Shown here: positions 16,497 through 23,937 of the stretch, piece after piece
How positions within the stretch are numbered: position 1 is the stretch's first letter
Layout of the letters: every line of letters starts with the position of its first letter
DNA from: Bacteroidia bacterium
Lineage (GTDB): Bacteria; Bacteroidota; Bacteroidia; Flavobacteriales; Flavobacteriaceae
Assembly (NCBI GenBank): GCA_030429835.1
Contig: JAUIGC010000014.1
Coordinates: forward strand, 1 to 36,768
Direction of reading: 5' to 3'
DNA: 36,768 bases
Translations under genes and position numbers: made by a program
Notes under the pieces: generated by a model
The model's input: the letters and a program-made list of their open reading frames with translations, nothing else
Databases searched by the model: none
What the model was told of the DNA's origin: nothing

Positions 16497-17764
16497 TATG
16501 AGGAGTATGAAATATAGTCATCCGGGTTGTCATCAATTTTCTGTTTTTCACGCTCTTCAAATTTTGAAATAGCGTGCTTGGTAATCCTTAGTTGAGCATC
16601 ATGAAATTCCTTCTTTTCTTCGATTTGTTTTTCAGCGGCTAAATATCTGACGAGCTCTCTTTGGATACCCTCACGGTCTTCATAATAGTCTTCATCGACA
16701 TAAATTCCATTTTCAGCCAATTCCAACTGCTTATAGTTATCTGACATGTAGTCATATGGTGATTTTATGAGCATTAATTTGAAGAATATTGGTGTAAGTT
16801 CTATAGCAAGAAATAAAAGTGTCAAAAACCAAGAAACGGCTGGATAATTATCCTCAGCAATTGTAATTCTTTCCGCTAAACCGTCTAGACCTGAAACACT
16901 CTTTTTAATTTGCTCTTTTTCTAAAGCTATTTGCCTATCTAAGTCCTCTATTTTTTTCTCTACTAAACTTATTTTGGGTTCATAAATTGATCTTTGCCTG
17001 TTTCTATCATTCCTACGGTCATTCATTAGTATTTCTTTTCTCTTGGCATCTGGACCATAGTTTGAACTTGAACCAGCTGGCCCTTCCTTTAATTCTGCTT
17101 GAAATTCTCTTTCAGATTCCGTGTATTGGTCTTCGGCAATCTTTATTAAATCCAAAAAACCTTCTTTTTCAGCTGTCAGTTTTTTGCGTATATCCTCATA
17201 CTTAGTATCAATTGCAGACTCTTGTTCTTGTTTGAGGGCTTGTTGTTTTAATTGTAGTTGCGTATCAATTTCTCCTTTTAGTATTCGTATTTCAAGTGGC
17301 TTGGAAATAGATATCGCAATAATGCATCCCATAATTATTCTGGGTAGGGCTCCTTTTAGTTCTCCCCATGTAATGGCTTCGGTACCATCCCCCTTGCCAG
17401 TACTGGTAACAATAAAGCGGTCAATATTATAAATAATTAATCCCCAAATAAGACCAAAAACAATAGCTATAACCGCTGTTGGTATATCGGTTGGCTCAGT
17501 AAATCCTGAAAATTCTCCATTATGGCTAGAAATGTATGCATTAAGAACATCGTCATAAGAAGGTTTAAATATTGTATAAAAGGCATAGCCCCCAGATAAC
17601 CCTGCCATGATTGCCGTTGCCACAACAATACCTCCAAGACAGAAATATTTTATCTGATCACTGTAGGTAGCTTGGCTCAATATAAAGGAATCCCCCCCGG
17701 CTGCTTTCCAAAAAAGCTTCATTATTTTCGATGGTTTTGGGGATTGGTAGGTTGGTATTTCCAT
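16496..17764 (-). CDS. DUF4407 membrane protein with long coiled coil
   Basis: This 422-residue protein matches the DUF4407 family: LFWKAAGGDSFILSQ at the start, ATAIMAGLSGGYAFYTIF in the first helix, IWGLIIYNIDRFIV after the second, and a third ending SKPLEIRILKGEID. Residues about 170-295 are a highly charged coiled coil, followed by a fourth membrane helix (about 305-328) and a charged tail. The coiled coil would stand on one face of the membrane as a stalk or signalling rod. DUF4407 proteins have no established function. It is the second gene of the operon, 1 nt after the Ig-like gene. Confidence 0.75.
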   Translation of the reverse strand: MEIPTYQSPKPSKIMKLFWKAAGGDSFILSQATYSDQIKYFCLGGIVVATAIMAGLSGGYAFYTIFKPSYDDVLNAYISSHNGEFSGFTEPTDIPTAVIAIVFGLIWGLIIYNIDRFIVTSTGKGDGTEAITWGELKGALPRIIMGCIIAISISKPLEIRILKGEIDTQLQLKQQALKQEQESAIDTKYEDIRKKLTAEKEGFLDLIKIAEDQYTESEREFQAELKEGPAGSSSNYGPDAKRKEILMNDRRNDRNRQRSIYEPKISLVEKKIEDLDRQIALEKEQIKKSVSGLDGLAERITIAEDNYPAVSWFLTLLFLAIELTPIFFKLMLIKSPYDYMSDNYKQLELAENGIYVDEDYYEDREGIQRELVRYLAAEKQIEEKKEFHDAQLRITKHAISKFEEREKQKIDDNPDDYISYSS

Positions 17765-17765
17765 A

Positions 17766-18248
17766 CTATAAATTCTTGATAGTTTTTAAAGTTTGATTAT
17801 TTGATTTTAGGACAAATATTTTAGTAAATCCTAGTGCTTTAGTTTTAGACTCCATTTTTGAAAGCTTACTTTTTCTGATTAGCATATTTCGGAGCATGGG
17901 CGATTTTTTTAAAAAAGCAAGTTTTAAACTTCCTGTTAGTGCAAAAGGACTAGTTGTTATTTTTACTGATAATGTGGGAACAAACAATGTTTTTGTTTTA
18001 CTATTGAATAAGCCTTTTGCCTTAATTAAAATGAAATTCTTATCGTTATGGGGTGAAGCTTTGATTATAATCTCCTTTTTCACCTTTTTTTCATTAACAT
18101 AAAGTGAAACAACGTTTGTAGTTTTGACATATAAGGTTCTTACTTGATTTGATGTCCCGCTATTTGGAGTAGCATCAATAATTTTTAACTCGCAGGTATG
18201 AATTTTTAAAAGATTCCAATTGTGTAAGAATTTGAGTAGTTTTTTCAC
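17766..18248 (-). CDS. Basic Ig-like beta-sandwich protein, first gene of the membrane operon
   Basis: This 160-residue protein starts with GTG (18246-18248), preceded by AAGG at a suitable distance; no other usable start lies near. Residues 20-75 alternate like a bacterial Ig-like domain: LKIIDATPNSG, LYVKTTNVVSLYVNEKKV, then IIIKASPHNDKNFILIKAKG. The rest is strongly basic (many Lys and Arg) with no signal peptide, so a cytoplasmic place or contact with nucleic acid or phospholipid is possible. Function unknown. The TACGG-N4-CCGTA palindrome lies 52 nt upstream of its start. Confidence 0.6.
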   Translation of the reverse strand: MKKLLKFLHNWNLLKIHTCELKIIDATPNSGTSNQVRTLYVKTTNVVSLYVNEKKVKKEIIIKASPHNDKNFILIKAKGLFNSKTKTLFVPTLSVKITTSPFALTGSLKLAFLKKSPMLRNMLIRKSKLSKMESKTKALGFTKIFVLKSNNQTLKTIKNL

Positions 18249-18300
18249 GACACCTTGCTTCTAAGAATTAGAAAAGTACTGTGTGCTTTTTAGAATCTTT

Positions 18301-18314
18301 TACGGGTACCCGTA
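18301..18314. promoter_or_regulatory. Palindromic site TACGGGTACCCGTA in a divergent promoter region
   Basis: This is a perfect 14-bp palindrome in the 113-nt gap between the membrane operon (minus) and the EEP nuclease gene (plus), 52 nt from one start and 47 nt from the other. It matches the site at 20292-20305 in 12 of 14 positions. A dimeric regulator is likely; the LuxR-type response regulator encoded at 20334-20999 is a candidate. Confidence 0.55.
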
Positions 18315-18361
18315 ATCCATCATGGATATTTTGGTTAATTTCGAATGTCAATAAATTCTTA

Positions 18362-19180
18362 ATGACTAGATTTCTTTCCATTTTATTTATCCTAATTCTT
18401 AACTTCACTTTAAGTGCTCAAGAATCCATTAGCCTAGTTTCATGGAATATCCGAGATTTTGGAAAGTCTAAGAATAGTGCGGAATTGGAACAGATGGCTG
18501 AAATTGTTCGTGATGCGGATATCCTAGCGATTCAAGAGGTGGTAGCAGGGTATGGTGGTGCACAGGCCGTGGCTAAATTGTCGAATATATTAAATAGAAA
18601 AGGTGCCCAATGGGACTACGCGATCAGTGACCCTACAATAAGCACGAAATACGTAACTGAACGTTATGCCTTTATTTGGAAAACGAAAAAGATTAAAATC
18701 AAGAATAGGGGAGCGCTCATTAAGGATTTAGAAAAATTAGTGGATAGGGAACCTTTCTATTTGGATTTTTATGTAGATGGTAAAAAAATGACTATCATAA
18801 ATTTTCATTCCCGTCCCCATGACAAAAATCCCGAAGGGGAAATTGCTGCTATTTCAGTTTATTTGGAAAACAACCCTTCAACGCACCCTATTATTTTAGC
18901 GGGCGATTTTAATGTGGATGAAAAGGATCATGTTTTTAATGATATAAAGGATTTAGGGTATGCGGCTACCCTAACCAACCAACCCACTACCCTGAAACAC
19001 GCATGCGATAGTCATAACTACTTGAATTACCCTATAGACAATATCTTCTATGGTCGTGGTGTAATCAAAAAACAAGGTTATGCCATAGATTTTGTTAGGG
19101 TATGTGAAAACCTGGAAATGGCCCGTAAACTATCTGACCATCTACCAGTATATCTTAGTTTTAGTTTACCGGATAATTAA
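18362..19180 (+). CDS. Secreted endonuclease/exonuclease/phosphatase (EEP) family protein
   Basis: I chose the ATG at 18362 (272 residues) because it gives a clean signal peptide, MTRFLSILFILILNFTLSAQ; an upstream in-frame start would bury it. EEP motifs are in order: SWNIRDFG (27-34), DILAIQEV (53-60, Glu59), NFHSRPHD (147-154), AGDFNVDE (180-187, Asp182 and Asn184) and SDHLPVYL (258-265, His260). This is the metal-dependent DNase I-like fold, acting here outside the cytoplasm on nucleic acid or a phosphoester. It faces away from the membrane operon and ends with a 4-nt convergent overlap with a small Cys-containing secreted protein. The substrate is not evident. Confidence 0.85.
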   Translation: MTRFLSILFILILNFTLSAQESISLVSWNIRDFGKSKNSAELEQMAEIVRDADILAIQEVVAGYGGAQAVAKLSNILNRKGAQWDYAISDPTISTKYVTERYAFIWKTKKIKIKNRGALIKDLEKLVDREPFYLDFYVDGKKMTIINFHSRPHDKNPEGEIAAISVYLENNPSTHPIILAGDFNVDEKDHVFNDIKDLGYAATLTNQPTTLKHACDSHNYLNYPIDNIFYGRGVIKKQGYAIDFVRVCENLEMARKLSDHLPVYLSFSLPDN

Positions 19181-19392
19181 TCTTCCCAACCACATAAAGT
19201 GCGGTTCAATTTTTTTGCTTCTTCTAGGGTAACCTTATATATTTTAGTTGAACACCTAGAGAGACCTCTACAATTGGATGAGTAATGATATTTTTTACTT
19301 GAGGCTGTTTTACATATGAATACCTCATTTTTAGTATTTAAATGATCGGATATCATTGAATAGAGAAGACTTAAAATAAATATATACTTCAT
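19177..19392 (-). CDS. Small secreted Cys-motif protein
   Basis: This 71-residue protein has a short signal-like N-terminus (MKYIFILSLLYSMI) and a compact domain VFICKTASSKKYHYSSNCRG followed by LSRCST and LNRTLCGWED. The C-x(n)-YHYxxNCRGLSxC pattern with a final Cys suggests a small disulphide or metal site; similar short proteins occur widely in Bacteroidota, often near DNA-processing genes. It converges with the EEP nuclease gene with a 4-nt overlap. It may be cotranscribed with the 243-residue secreted protein 33 nt upstream. Function unknown. Confidence 0.65.
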   Translation of the reverse strand: MKYIFILSLLYSMISDHLNTKNEVFICKTASSKKYHYSSNCRGLSRCSTKIYKVTLEEAKKLNRTLCGWED

Positions 19393-19425
19393 GATTTGAA
19401 TCGTAATAAATGTTAGTGTGTCTTA

Positions 19426-20157
19426 TTACTCGTTTTCATCGAAGAAGAACTCATGGATGTCAATGATGCTTCCACGTTTAATTTGGACCAAATCTTTGGT
19501 GCTTTTTAAAAAAATTCCAAGACTCCTTTCATTATATATGAACTTCATATCATTGGAATAATCTGTCACGAGATACATATCACCGTCTATTTTGTAAAAA
19601 TCCACGTCTTCGCCTTTTTTGGCCTTAATACCTCTGTTTACTACTTTGCCATTGGTTAAAGCTTCTCTGATAGCAGTCTCATTGGCTTCTCCCGATGCCA
19701 CTTGAGAATAGGAGGTCATCATATTCATCCATTCATCAGCACTGATAAGAAACCATTGTACTTTGTTGAAGTCGATTCCATATTCATTGATCCACCCGTA
19801 ACTGGTAAATCCAAATAACACCAATTTTTTACCTAAAACAGGTTCGTCATCATATATTTCGAATTCCTGTATTTTGAAAGTAATGACGGAAGTGGTGGAC
19901 ATATCCTTCAATTTTTTGCCATCGAAATCCAAGGTTTTTAATGAGAATTGATTGTATTCAGGGTGATTGGTTAGAAACCACTCCGTTGCCGACAACTCAG
20001 CTTGTTCCTTCATTTGCTCTACTGCTGCTATTCCGGCACCTATGGCGGCTATACCTGCAACGGCCCCTGCAATGGCTGCGCCATTGTCTTGGGCTTTTAA
20101 TTTAATTTGTCCAATAAGCAAAAAAGTAAGTACTGTTATGAGTGTTTTTTTCATCAT
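19426..20157 (-). CDS. Secreted protein with Gly/Ala-rich segment, unknown
   Basis: This 243-residue protein has a signal peptide (MKKTLITVLTFLLIGQIKLKAQ), then a Gly/Ala-rich hydrophobic stretch (AAIAGAVAGIAAIGAGIAAV) that could be a second membrane segment or a glycine-zipper hairpin. The rest is a mixed alpha/beta domain with many aromatic residues and an acidic tail. No enzyme motif is recognised. A TACGG-N4-CCGTA palindrome lies 135 nt upstream of its start, which suggests it is controlled by the adjacent two-component system. The glycine zipper raises the possibility of envelope insertion. Confidence 0.6.
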   Translation of the reverse strand: MMKKTLITVLTFLLIGQIKLKAQDNGAAIAGAVAGIAAIGAGIAAVEQMKEQAELSATEWFLTNHPEYNQFSLKTLDFDGKKLKDMSTTSVITFKIQEFEIYDDEPVLGKKLVLFGFTSYGWINEYGIDFNKVQWFLISADEWMNMMTSYSQVASGEANETAIREALTNGKVVNRGIKAKKGEDVDFYKIDGDMYLVTDYSNDMKFIYNERSLGIFLKSTKDLVQIKRGSIIDIHEFFFDENE

Positions 20158-20288
20158 AATGGTTTGATTCTTTTCAAAATGGCCTTACCTACCAAATCCG
20201 ATTTTCCCCCGAATACGTCAAAGGCAAGCAGGCCATGGGTTAGTTTAAATATTATAGGATGTAAACCTAGGTAGATACTTAAACCTCA

Positions 20289-20308
20289 CCTTACGGAAAC
20301 CCGTAAGG
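20289..20308. promoter_or_regulatory. Palindrome CCTTACGG-AAAC-CCGTAAGG
   Basis: The arms 20289-20296 and 20301-20308 are perfectly complementary around a 4-nt centre. The inner 14 bp, TACGGAAACCCGTA, match the site at 18301-18314 in 12 positions. It lies after the response regulator stop and upstream of the 243-residue secreted protein. It could act as a hairpin after the operon, but no T-run follows, so an operator is the better reading. Confidence 0.5.
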
Positions 20309-20333
20309 CAGAATTATGATTTAAGAAAAGGCA

Positions 20334-20999
20334 TTAAATAAGGCCGAGATCCTTTACAATGGCAATTAGTTGAATGGCATTATTGGCATTGAAATCGATA
20401 CGAAGTTTGTTCAATCTTTTTTCAATGGAGCTTAAGCTTGCCGGTGAAATATTGTTTTTCTTGTAGAGCGCACTGATTTCTTCTTGGGACATTCCTTTGG
20501 ACAAGTTGTTTAATAACTCAATGTCATAATTATCAATATCCAAATCGGAATTGGATGAAAGTGCATTTATAACCTCAGGAGACAAGTATTGATTTCCAAG
20601 AAATACTTCCTTAATGGCAAGGGAGAGATTTTTTAAGCCCTGTCTGGTCTTACATACATACCCATTTATACCATGGATATTGAATAGATTCCTTACGGGT
20701 TGTAATCTATCCTCTACCGTGTAGACAATAATTTTTAATCCGGGAACTTCCTGTTTTATTTTTTTGATGAGGTCAGGTCCATTTGGATATTTTTGTGACC
20801 GATAGTCTTTTTTAAAGGATAGGTCGGTAATGATAAGTTCATAGGGCTTTTCGTCCAAAATAGCTTTTTGAATTTTCAAGTAGGCATCATCGCAATATTG
20901 CACCTGCTGTACCTCCTGAATACCCAATTCGGAAAGCAGGGTAGTTACCCCCTTATTGATATCTTCCATATCTTCTGCCAGCAATACTTTTTTGAACAT
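20334..20999 (-). CDS. Response regulator, receiver plus LuxR-like HTH
   Basis: This 221-residue protein has an N-terminal receiver domain: AEDMEDINKG with the acidic pocket at residues 9-10, phospho-acceptor Asp59 in LIITDLSF, and Thr/Lys switch positions near YTVEDR and CKTRQG. The C-terminal domain (about 155-215) is LuxR/GerE-like: LLNNLSKGMSQEEISALYKK, then SPASLSSIEKRLNKLR. It lies 7 nt after the histidine kinase gene, so the two form a pair. Its likely targets include the TACGG-N4-CCGTA palindromes at 18301 and 20292. Confidence 0.88.
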   Translation of the reverse strand: MFKKVLLAEDMEDINKGVTTLLSELGIQEVQQVQYCDDAYLKIQKAILDEKPYELIITDLSFKKDYRSQKYPNGPDLIKKIKQEVPGLKIIVYTVEDRLQPVRNLFNIHGINGYVCKTRQGLKNLSLAIKEVFLGNQYLSPEVINALSSNSDLDIDNYDIELLNNLSKGMSQEEISALYKKNNISPASLSSIEKRLNKLRIDFNANNAIQLIAIVKDLGLI

Positions 21000-21006
21000 A
21001 AAGAGC

Positions 21007-22653
21007 TTACACTAGAATATTAGCTTTAAACCCATTACCTGGGCTAGAATCAAAATTAATGGTTCCATTTAATGAGCGAATACGGTTTTCCGTATTTTGA
21101 AGTCCATTGGCTTTTTTTAAGGAACATCCACTTCCGTTGTCACTATACTTAATTTCAATTTTACTACCCTTTTTCTCAAAAGAAATGGCAACGGAGGTAG
21201 CTTTACTGTGTTTCCTCATGTTAGTCATCAATTCCTGTAGAACTCGATAAATAGCTGTTTTCTTTAAATCCGATATTCCGTTCCAGTTGATTTTTTTTAG
21301 GTTCAAGGTTACTACACTGACGGTTTCGCTTTTATAACCAAGTAGCATATCGTTAAGGTTGTTCTCAAAATCCGTTTGAACATCAATGGCATTGGTTTCC
21401 CGAGAAATATCTCGAGTCTTTAAATAAATCTTTTCTAGGTTATCCAGTACACTAGGTTTTGTACCAGCGTTAGATTCTAGGTCGGTCATAAGCCTATACA
21501 TATCGTTTGCAACTTCGTCATGTATTTTTTTAGAAATACGTGTTTCTGTCTTATATACTTCTTCAATTTTAGCCTTTTTATATCGATATCTATAAATAAA
21601 GTAAGATGCAATGAGTAACACTAGGATAAAGGCTGCAAGAGATTGATACTTTATGCGCTTTCCTTTTTCTATCACCTGTAATAGTCGATTTGCTTCCGTT
21701 TTTTTCCTTTCCTCGTCTATATTGTATTTTGCAAAGGCATTTTTGTTTTCGGAAAGAAGCTTGGCCGTTTCTAGACTATCGTTAAGCTTTTTAAATTCTA
21801 ATATCTTGGAATCACCGTTCTGTTCAACATAGAGCGACAAAGCATCCAATTTATAGGAACTACTATTTATTTTTGCAGCTATGTTATATGCACTATCTGT
21901 ATATGATTTGGCCACTGCTGTATTTCCAATCCGGAAATAGTGTTTTGAAAGATTTCTATAACTGGAATACATGCCTGTTGAATAACTTTTGTTCTTTCTA
22001 ATCTGCAATGCCAGTATCAGATTCATGATTGCTTCATCATTTTCAAGTTGGGATTGTATTTGGCCTAGGTTATCAAGAACAAGAGCTAATTGTAGACTAT
22101 CATTTACGTTAATGCTTTTCGGTATTAACAACTTGTAGATTTCAGAGGCGTTTTCATATTCTTTTAGATCTTTAAAAATATTCGCCTTGTTATTGAGAAT
22201 TATGATACTGTCTTTTGTGGACGGCGCTATTTCTAATGCCTTATCAAATACATTAATGGCCTCCTCAGGTTTTATTAAGGTTCTATAAACCCTTCCCAAT
22301 TGGTTGTAAAGTCCTAATCGTGCATTTACGAGAGTGTCAACTGCGGAATTTGTATTTATTAACTCCAGTGCCTGAACAATGTAATTTTCACTGTCGTAAA
22401 CGTTTCCTATTTTAAACTCCCCGATGGCCAACATCCTTAAATCTTTAATTAAACTCAGGGTATCTGCACTTTCCTTATGTCTAAGCCGTTGGTTTGTATA
22501 GAACCGGATACCAGAAGGAAGGTGATCTACGGTTTTAGGATTTACAATAGCTTGATAGTAATAATAGGTGCTATCGTTTTGTGTCTGTGAAAGCGCATAT
22601 TCGAAAGACACAAGCAAAAGAAAAAAGAGGAATGAAACCAATTTGAATCTCAT
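21007..22653 (-). CDS. TPR-containing sensor histidine kinase
   Basis: This 548-residue protein has a signal peptide (1-22), periplasmic TPR-like repeats (about 65-300), one membrane helix (about 337-355) and a cytoplasmic kinase. The phospho-acceptor is His378 in KKIHDEVANDM, the HisKA_3 type that partners LuxR-type regulators. The ATPase has an N-box around Glu474-Asn478 (QELMTNMRKH), DNGSGC at 505-510 and GLQNTENRI at 517-525. Such TPR kinases are common in Flavobacteriia and sense unknown envelope or cytoplasmic signals. It sits between a small lipoprotein gene (20 nt upstream) and its response regulator (7 nt downstream). Confidence 0.9.
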   Translation of the reverse strand: MRFKLVSFLFFLLLVSFEYALSQTQNDSTYYYYQAIVNPKTVDHLPSGIRFYTNQRLRHKESADTLSLIKDLRMLAIGEFKIGNVYDSENYIVQALELINTNSAVDTLVNARLGLYNQLGRVYRTLIKPEEAINVFDKALEIAPSTKDSIIILNNKANIFKDLKEYENASEIYKLLIPKSINVNDSLQLALVLDNLGQIQSQLENDEAIMNLILALQIRKNKSYSTGMYSSYRNLSKHYFRIGNTAVAKSYTDSAYNIAAKINSSSYKLDALSLYVEQNGDSKILEFKKLNDSLETAKLLSENKNAFAKYNIDEERKKTEANRLLQVIEKGKRIKYQSLAAFILVLLIASYFIYRYRYKKAKIEEVYKTETRISKKIHDEVANDMYRLMTDLESNAGTKPSVLDNLEKIYLKTRDISRETNAIDVQTDFENNLNDMLLGYKSETVSVVTLNLKKINWNGISDLKKTAIYRVLQELMTNMRKHSKATSVAISFEKKGSKIEIKYSDNGSGCSLKKANGLQNTENRIRSLNGTINFDSSPGNGFKANILV

Positions 22654-22673
22654 TCCTCTAATGTATAAATTAA

Positions 22674-22835
22674 TTATTGATCTCCTGGTGGTGGGGGTGG
22701 AGGAGGTGGAATATCCTCACCATCTCCACAACAAGCTTCAACTTTAATGTTGTCTTGTACCATATCCTCAGGGTCACAGGAAATTAGAATCCCATTGAGG
22801 AAAACCGTAAAAATTATTATATAAATCCGTTTCAT
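22674..22835 (-). CDS. Small lipoprotein with polyproline tail
   Basis: I chose the ATG at 22833-22835 (53 residues) because it gives a standard lipoprotein signal, MKRIYIIIFTVFLNGILISC, with lipobox LISC. The mature part is short and acidic with a Cys-Cys pair (VEACCGDGEDI) and ends in eight consecutive prolines, PPPPPPPPGDQ. It is probably the first gene of the lipoprotein-kinase-regulator operon, 20 nt ahead of the kinase. A surface lipoprotein in this position may modulate the sensor. The tail is low-complexity and could vary between strains. Confidence 0.65.
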   Translation of the reverse strand: MKRIYIIIFTVFLNGILISCDPEDMVQDNIKVEACCGDGEDIPPPPPPPPGDQ

Positions 22836-22870
22836 TTTGTTTAAATTTTTGGACATACCAAGGGCTGTCC

Positions 22871-23075
22871 GAGTTAATACTCAGTGAAATCAGCGACTTG
22901 CGGTCGCAGTTAAAATGAAGGGACGTCTCCCAGTTTTTGAGAAGTAGAAATCTAAATGCGGCAGTGTTGAACCTACTTCTCAATCGGGTCTTAAACCGAC
23001 CGCATATTAGATTTCCGAGCGATTGATTCTCGAGAATGCTATGGTAGCTGGCCAAAGCAATAATCAATCTGCGAC
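22871..23075. ncRNA. Interlocking inverted repeats, possible structured RNA or cis element
   Basis: The intergenic DNA holds several complementary pairs. TTGAGAAGTAG (22937-22947) pairs with 22973-22983. AAATCTAAATGCGG (22948-22961) pairs with CCGCATATTAGATTT (23000-23014) with one bulged A. These two pairs interleave, as in a pseudoknot. GTCGCAG (22903-22909) pairs with CTGCGAC (23069-23075) and encloses them. GATTGATT (23021-23028) pairs with 23062-23069, and ATTCTCGAGAAT (23026-23037) is a palindrome. It lies between divergent genes, so it could be a leader of either, a free RNA, or a mobile repeat. A minus-strand reading frame here (22774-23067) is less convincing. Confidence 0.35.
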
Positions 23076-23106
23076 AAAGAAAGTAAGAGAATGCTTTAGC
23101 GGGTTA

Positions 23107-23143
23107 GACAAACCTTAGACAAGTGTTTGACAAATAGTAGACA
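23107..23143. promoter_or_regulatory. Four GACA boxes at exact 11-bp spacing
   Basis: GACA occurs at 23107, 23118, 23129 and 23140, each in a TTAGACA-like context (TTAGACA, TTAGACA, TTTGACA, GTAGACA). The constant 11-bp period places them on one face of the helix, typical of a cooperative regulator array. The last box ends 72 nt upstream of the HTH/TM gene at 23216. The third box also resembles a TTGACA promoter element. Confidence 0.5.
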
Positions 23144-23215
23144 CCAATGCAATTGGGCGCTACCAAGAGAATTTCAAATTGGGGAAAGACTTATTAATAA
23201 TGTAATTTTATCGGT

Positions 23216-23896
23216 ATGGATGAACGAAGAGTAAAAAAAATTGTAAATAAAGTATTTGCCAAGGCGAGAAAGCAAAGTTTAAATCACACTAAAAATGCTC
23301 TTTGTAATCATGTTGAAGTGGAGTGTGGAGTTAGTGGTAGAACTTTGGACAGATTATTTCTTAAATATGAAAAAAAGGAAAAAATTGATTATATACCTAT
23401 CGAAAATACGGTAGATGAATTGTGCAGATACCTAGGTTATTTATCCTATGCCGACTATTTAGGAAAAACTAAAATGGGAGAAGGGTTTCGGATAGGAGGT
23501 AAGACGTGGAAAATGCTGATTGGGACCAGTCTAATTTTAATTGTGGTGGTACTGGTTTATTATCAATTTTTTGATCAAAGGTGCATGACTTGGACAGGAA
23601 ATGAATATGTAAAGGTTGCCTGTTCATCTTCCCAATCATATGAGGTAGTACCTTTGGACAGGTTTAGATTACAAAGAATGAAGAAATTAGAGGTAGATGC
23701 TGCAACCCCCTTTTTTAATGAAGAAACAGAGGAACCGTTGATTTGGTATTATAAGGTTGATGACAATACTCTTGAGTACTTTACCGATGCAGGTAAACAT
23801 CCAGTGAATGGAGAAACGCTAAAAGCGATAACGCCATATATAATAGAGAAATACGTTCCTAAGCACATATATAAGTCAGGTTCTTTTATCAAATAG
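23216..23896 (+). CDS. HTH-like protein with one membrane helix
   Basis: This 226-residue protein has an N-terminal basic helical domain with a possible HTH (ECGVSGRTLDRLFLKYEKK, about residues 36-54, and VDELCRYLGYLSYADYLG), one membrane helix (about 99-117), and an outer domain starting RCMTWTGNEYVKVAC. The layout suggests a membrane-bound regulator or sensor with a cytoplasmic nucleic-acid-binding part. I do not know its target. The upstream 11-bp GACA array and TAATTTTA at 23203-23210 (a possible -7 element) are candidate control sites. If transcription starts just after that element, the leader is very short. Confidence 0.6.
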   Translation: MDERRVKKIVNKVFAKARKQSLNHTKNALCNHVEVECGVSGRTLDRLFLKYEKKEKIDYIPIENTVDELCRYLGYLSYADYLGKTKMGEGFRIGGKTWKMLIGTSLILIVVVLVYYQFFDQRCMTWTGNEYVKVACSSSQSYEVVPLDRFRLQRMKKLEVDAATPFFNEETEEPLIWYYKVDDNTLEYFTDAGKHPVNGETLKAITPYIIEKYVPKHIYKSGSFIK

Positions 23897-23937
23897 GTCT
23901 AATACGTTTTGACTATTTTGGAATTTCAGTTATAGCT

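Noticed and set aside
18281-18361. Longer start of the EEP nuclease
   Set aside because: It would place 27 residues ahead of a clear signal peptide and run across the TACGG palindrome.
20289-20308. Rho-independent terminator after the response regulator
   Set aside because: The stem is perfect but no T-run follows in either direction, and the core matches another promoter-region palindrome, so I treat it as an operator.
22774-23067. Minus-strand 97-codon frame
   Set aside because: It runs into the lipoprotein gene in another frame and has no recognisable domain; the interlocking inverted repeats explain the region better. Left as uncertain rather than coding.
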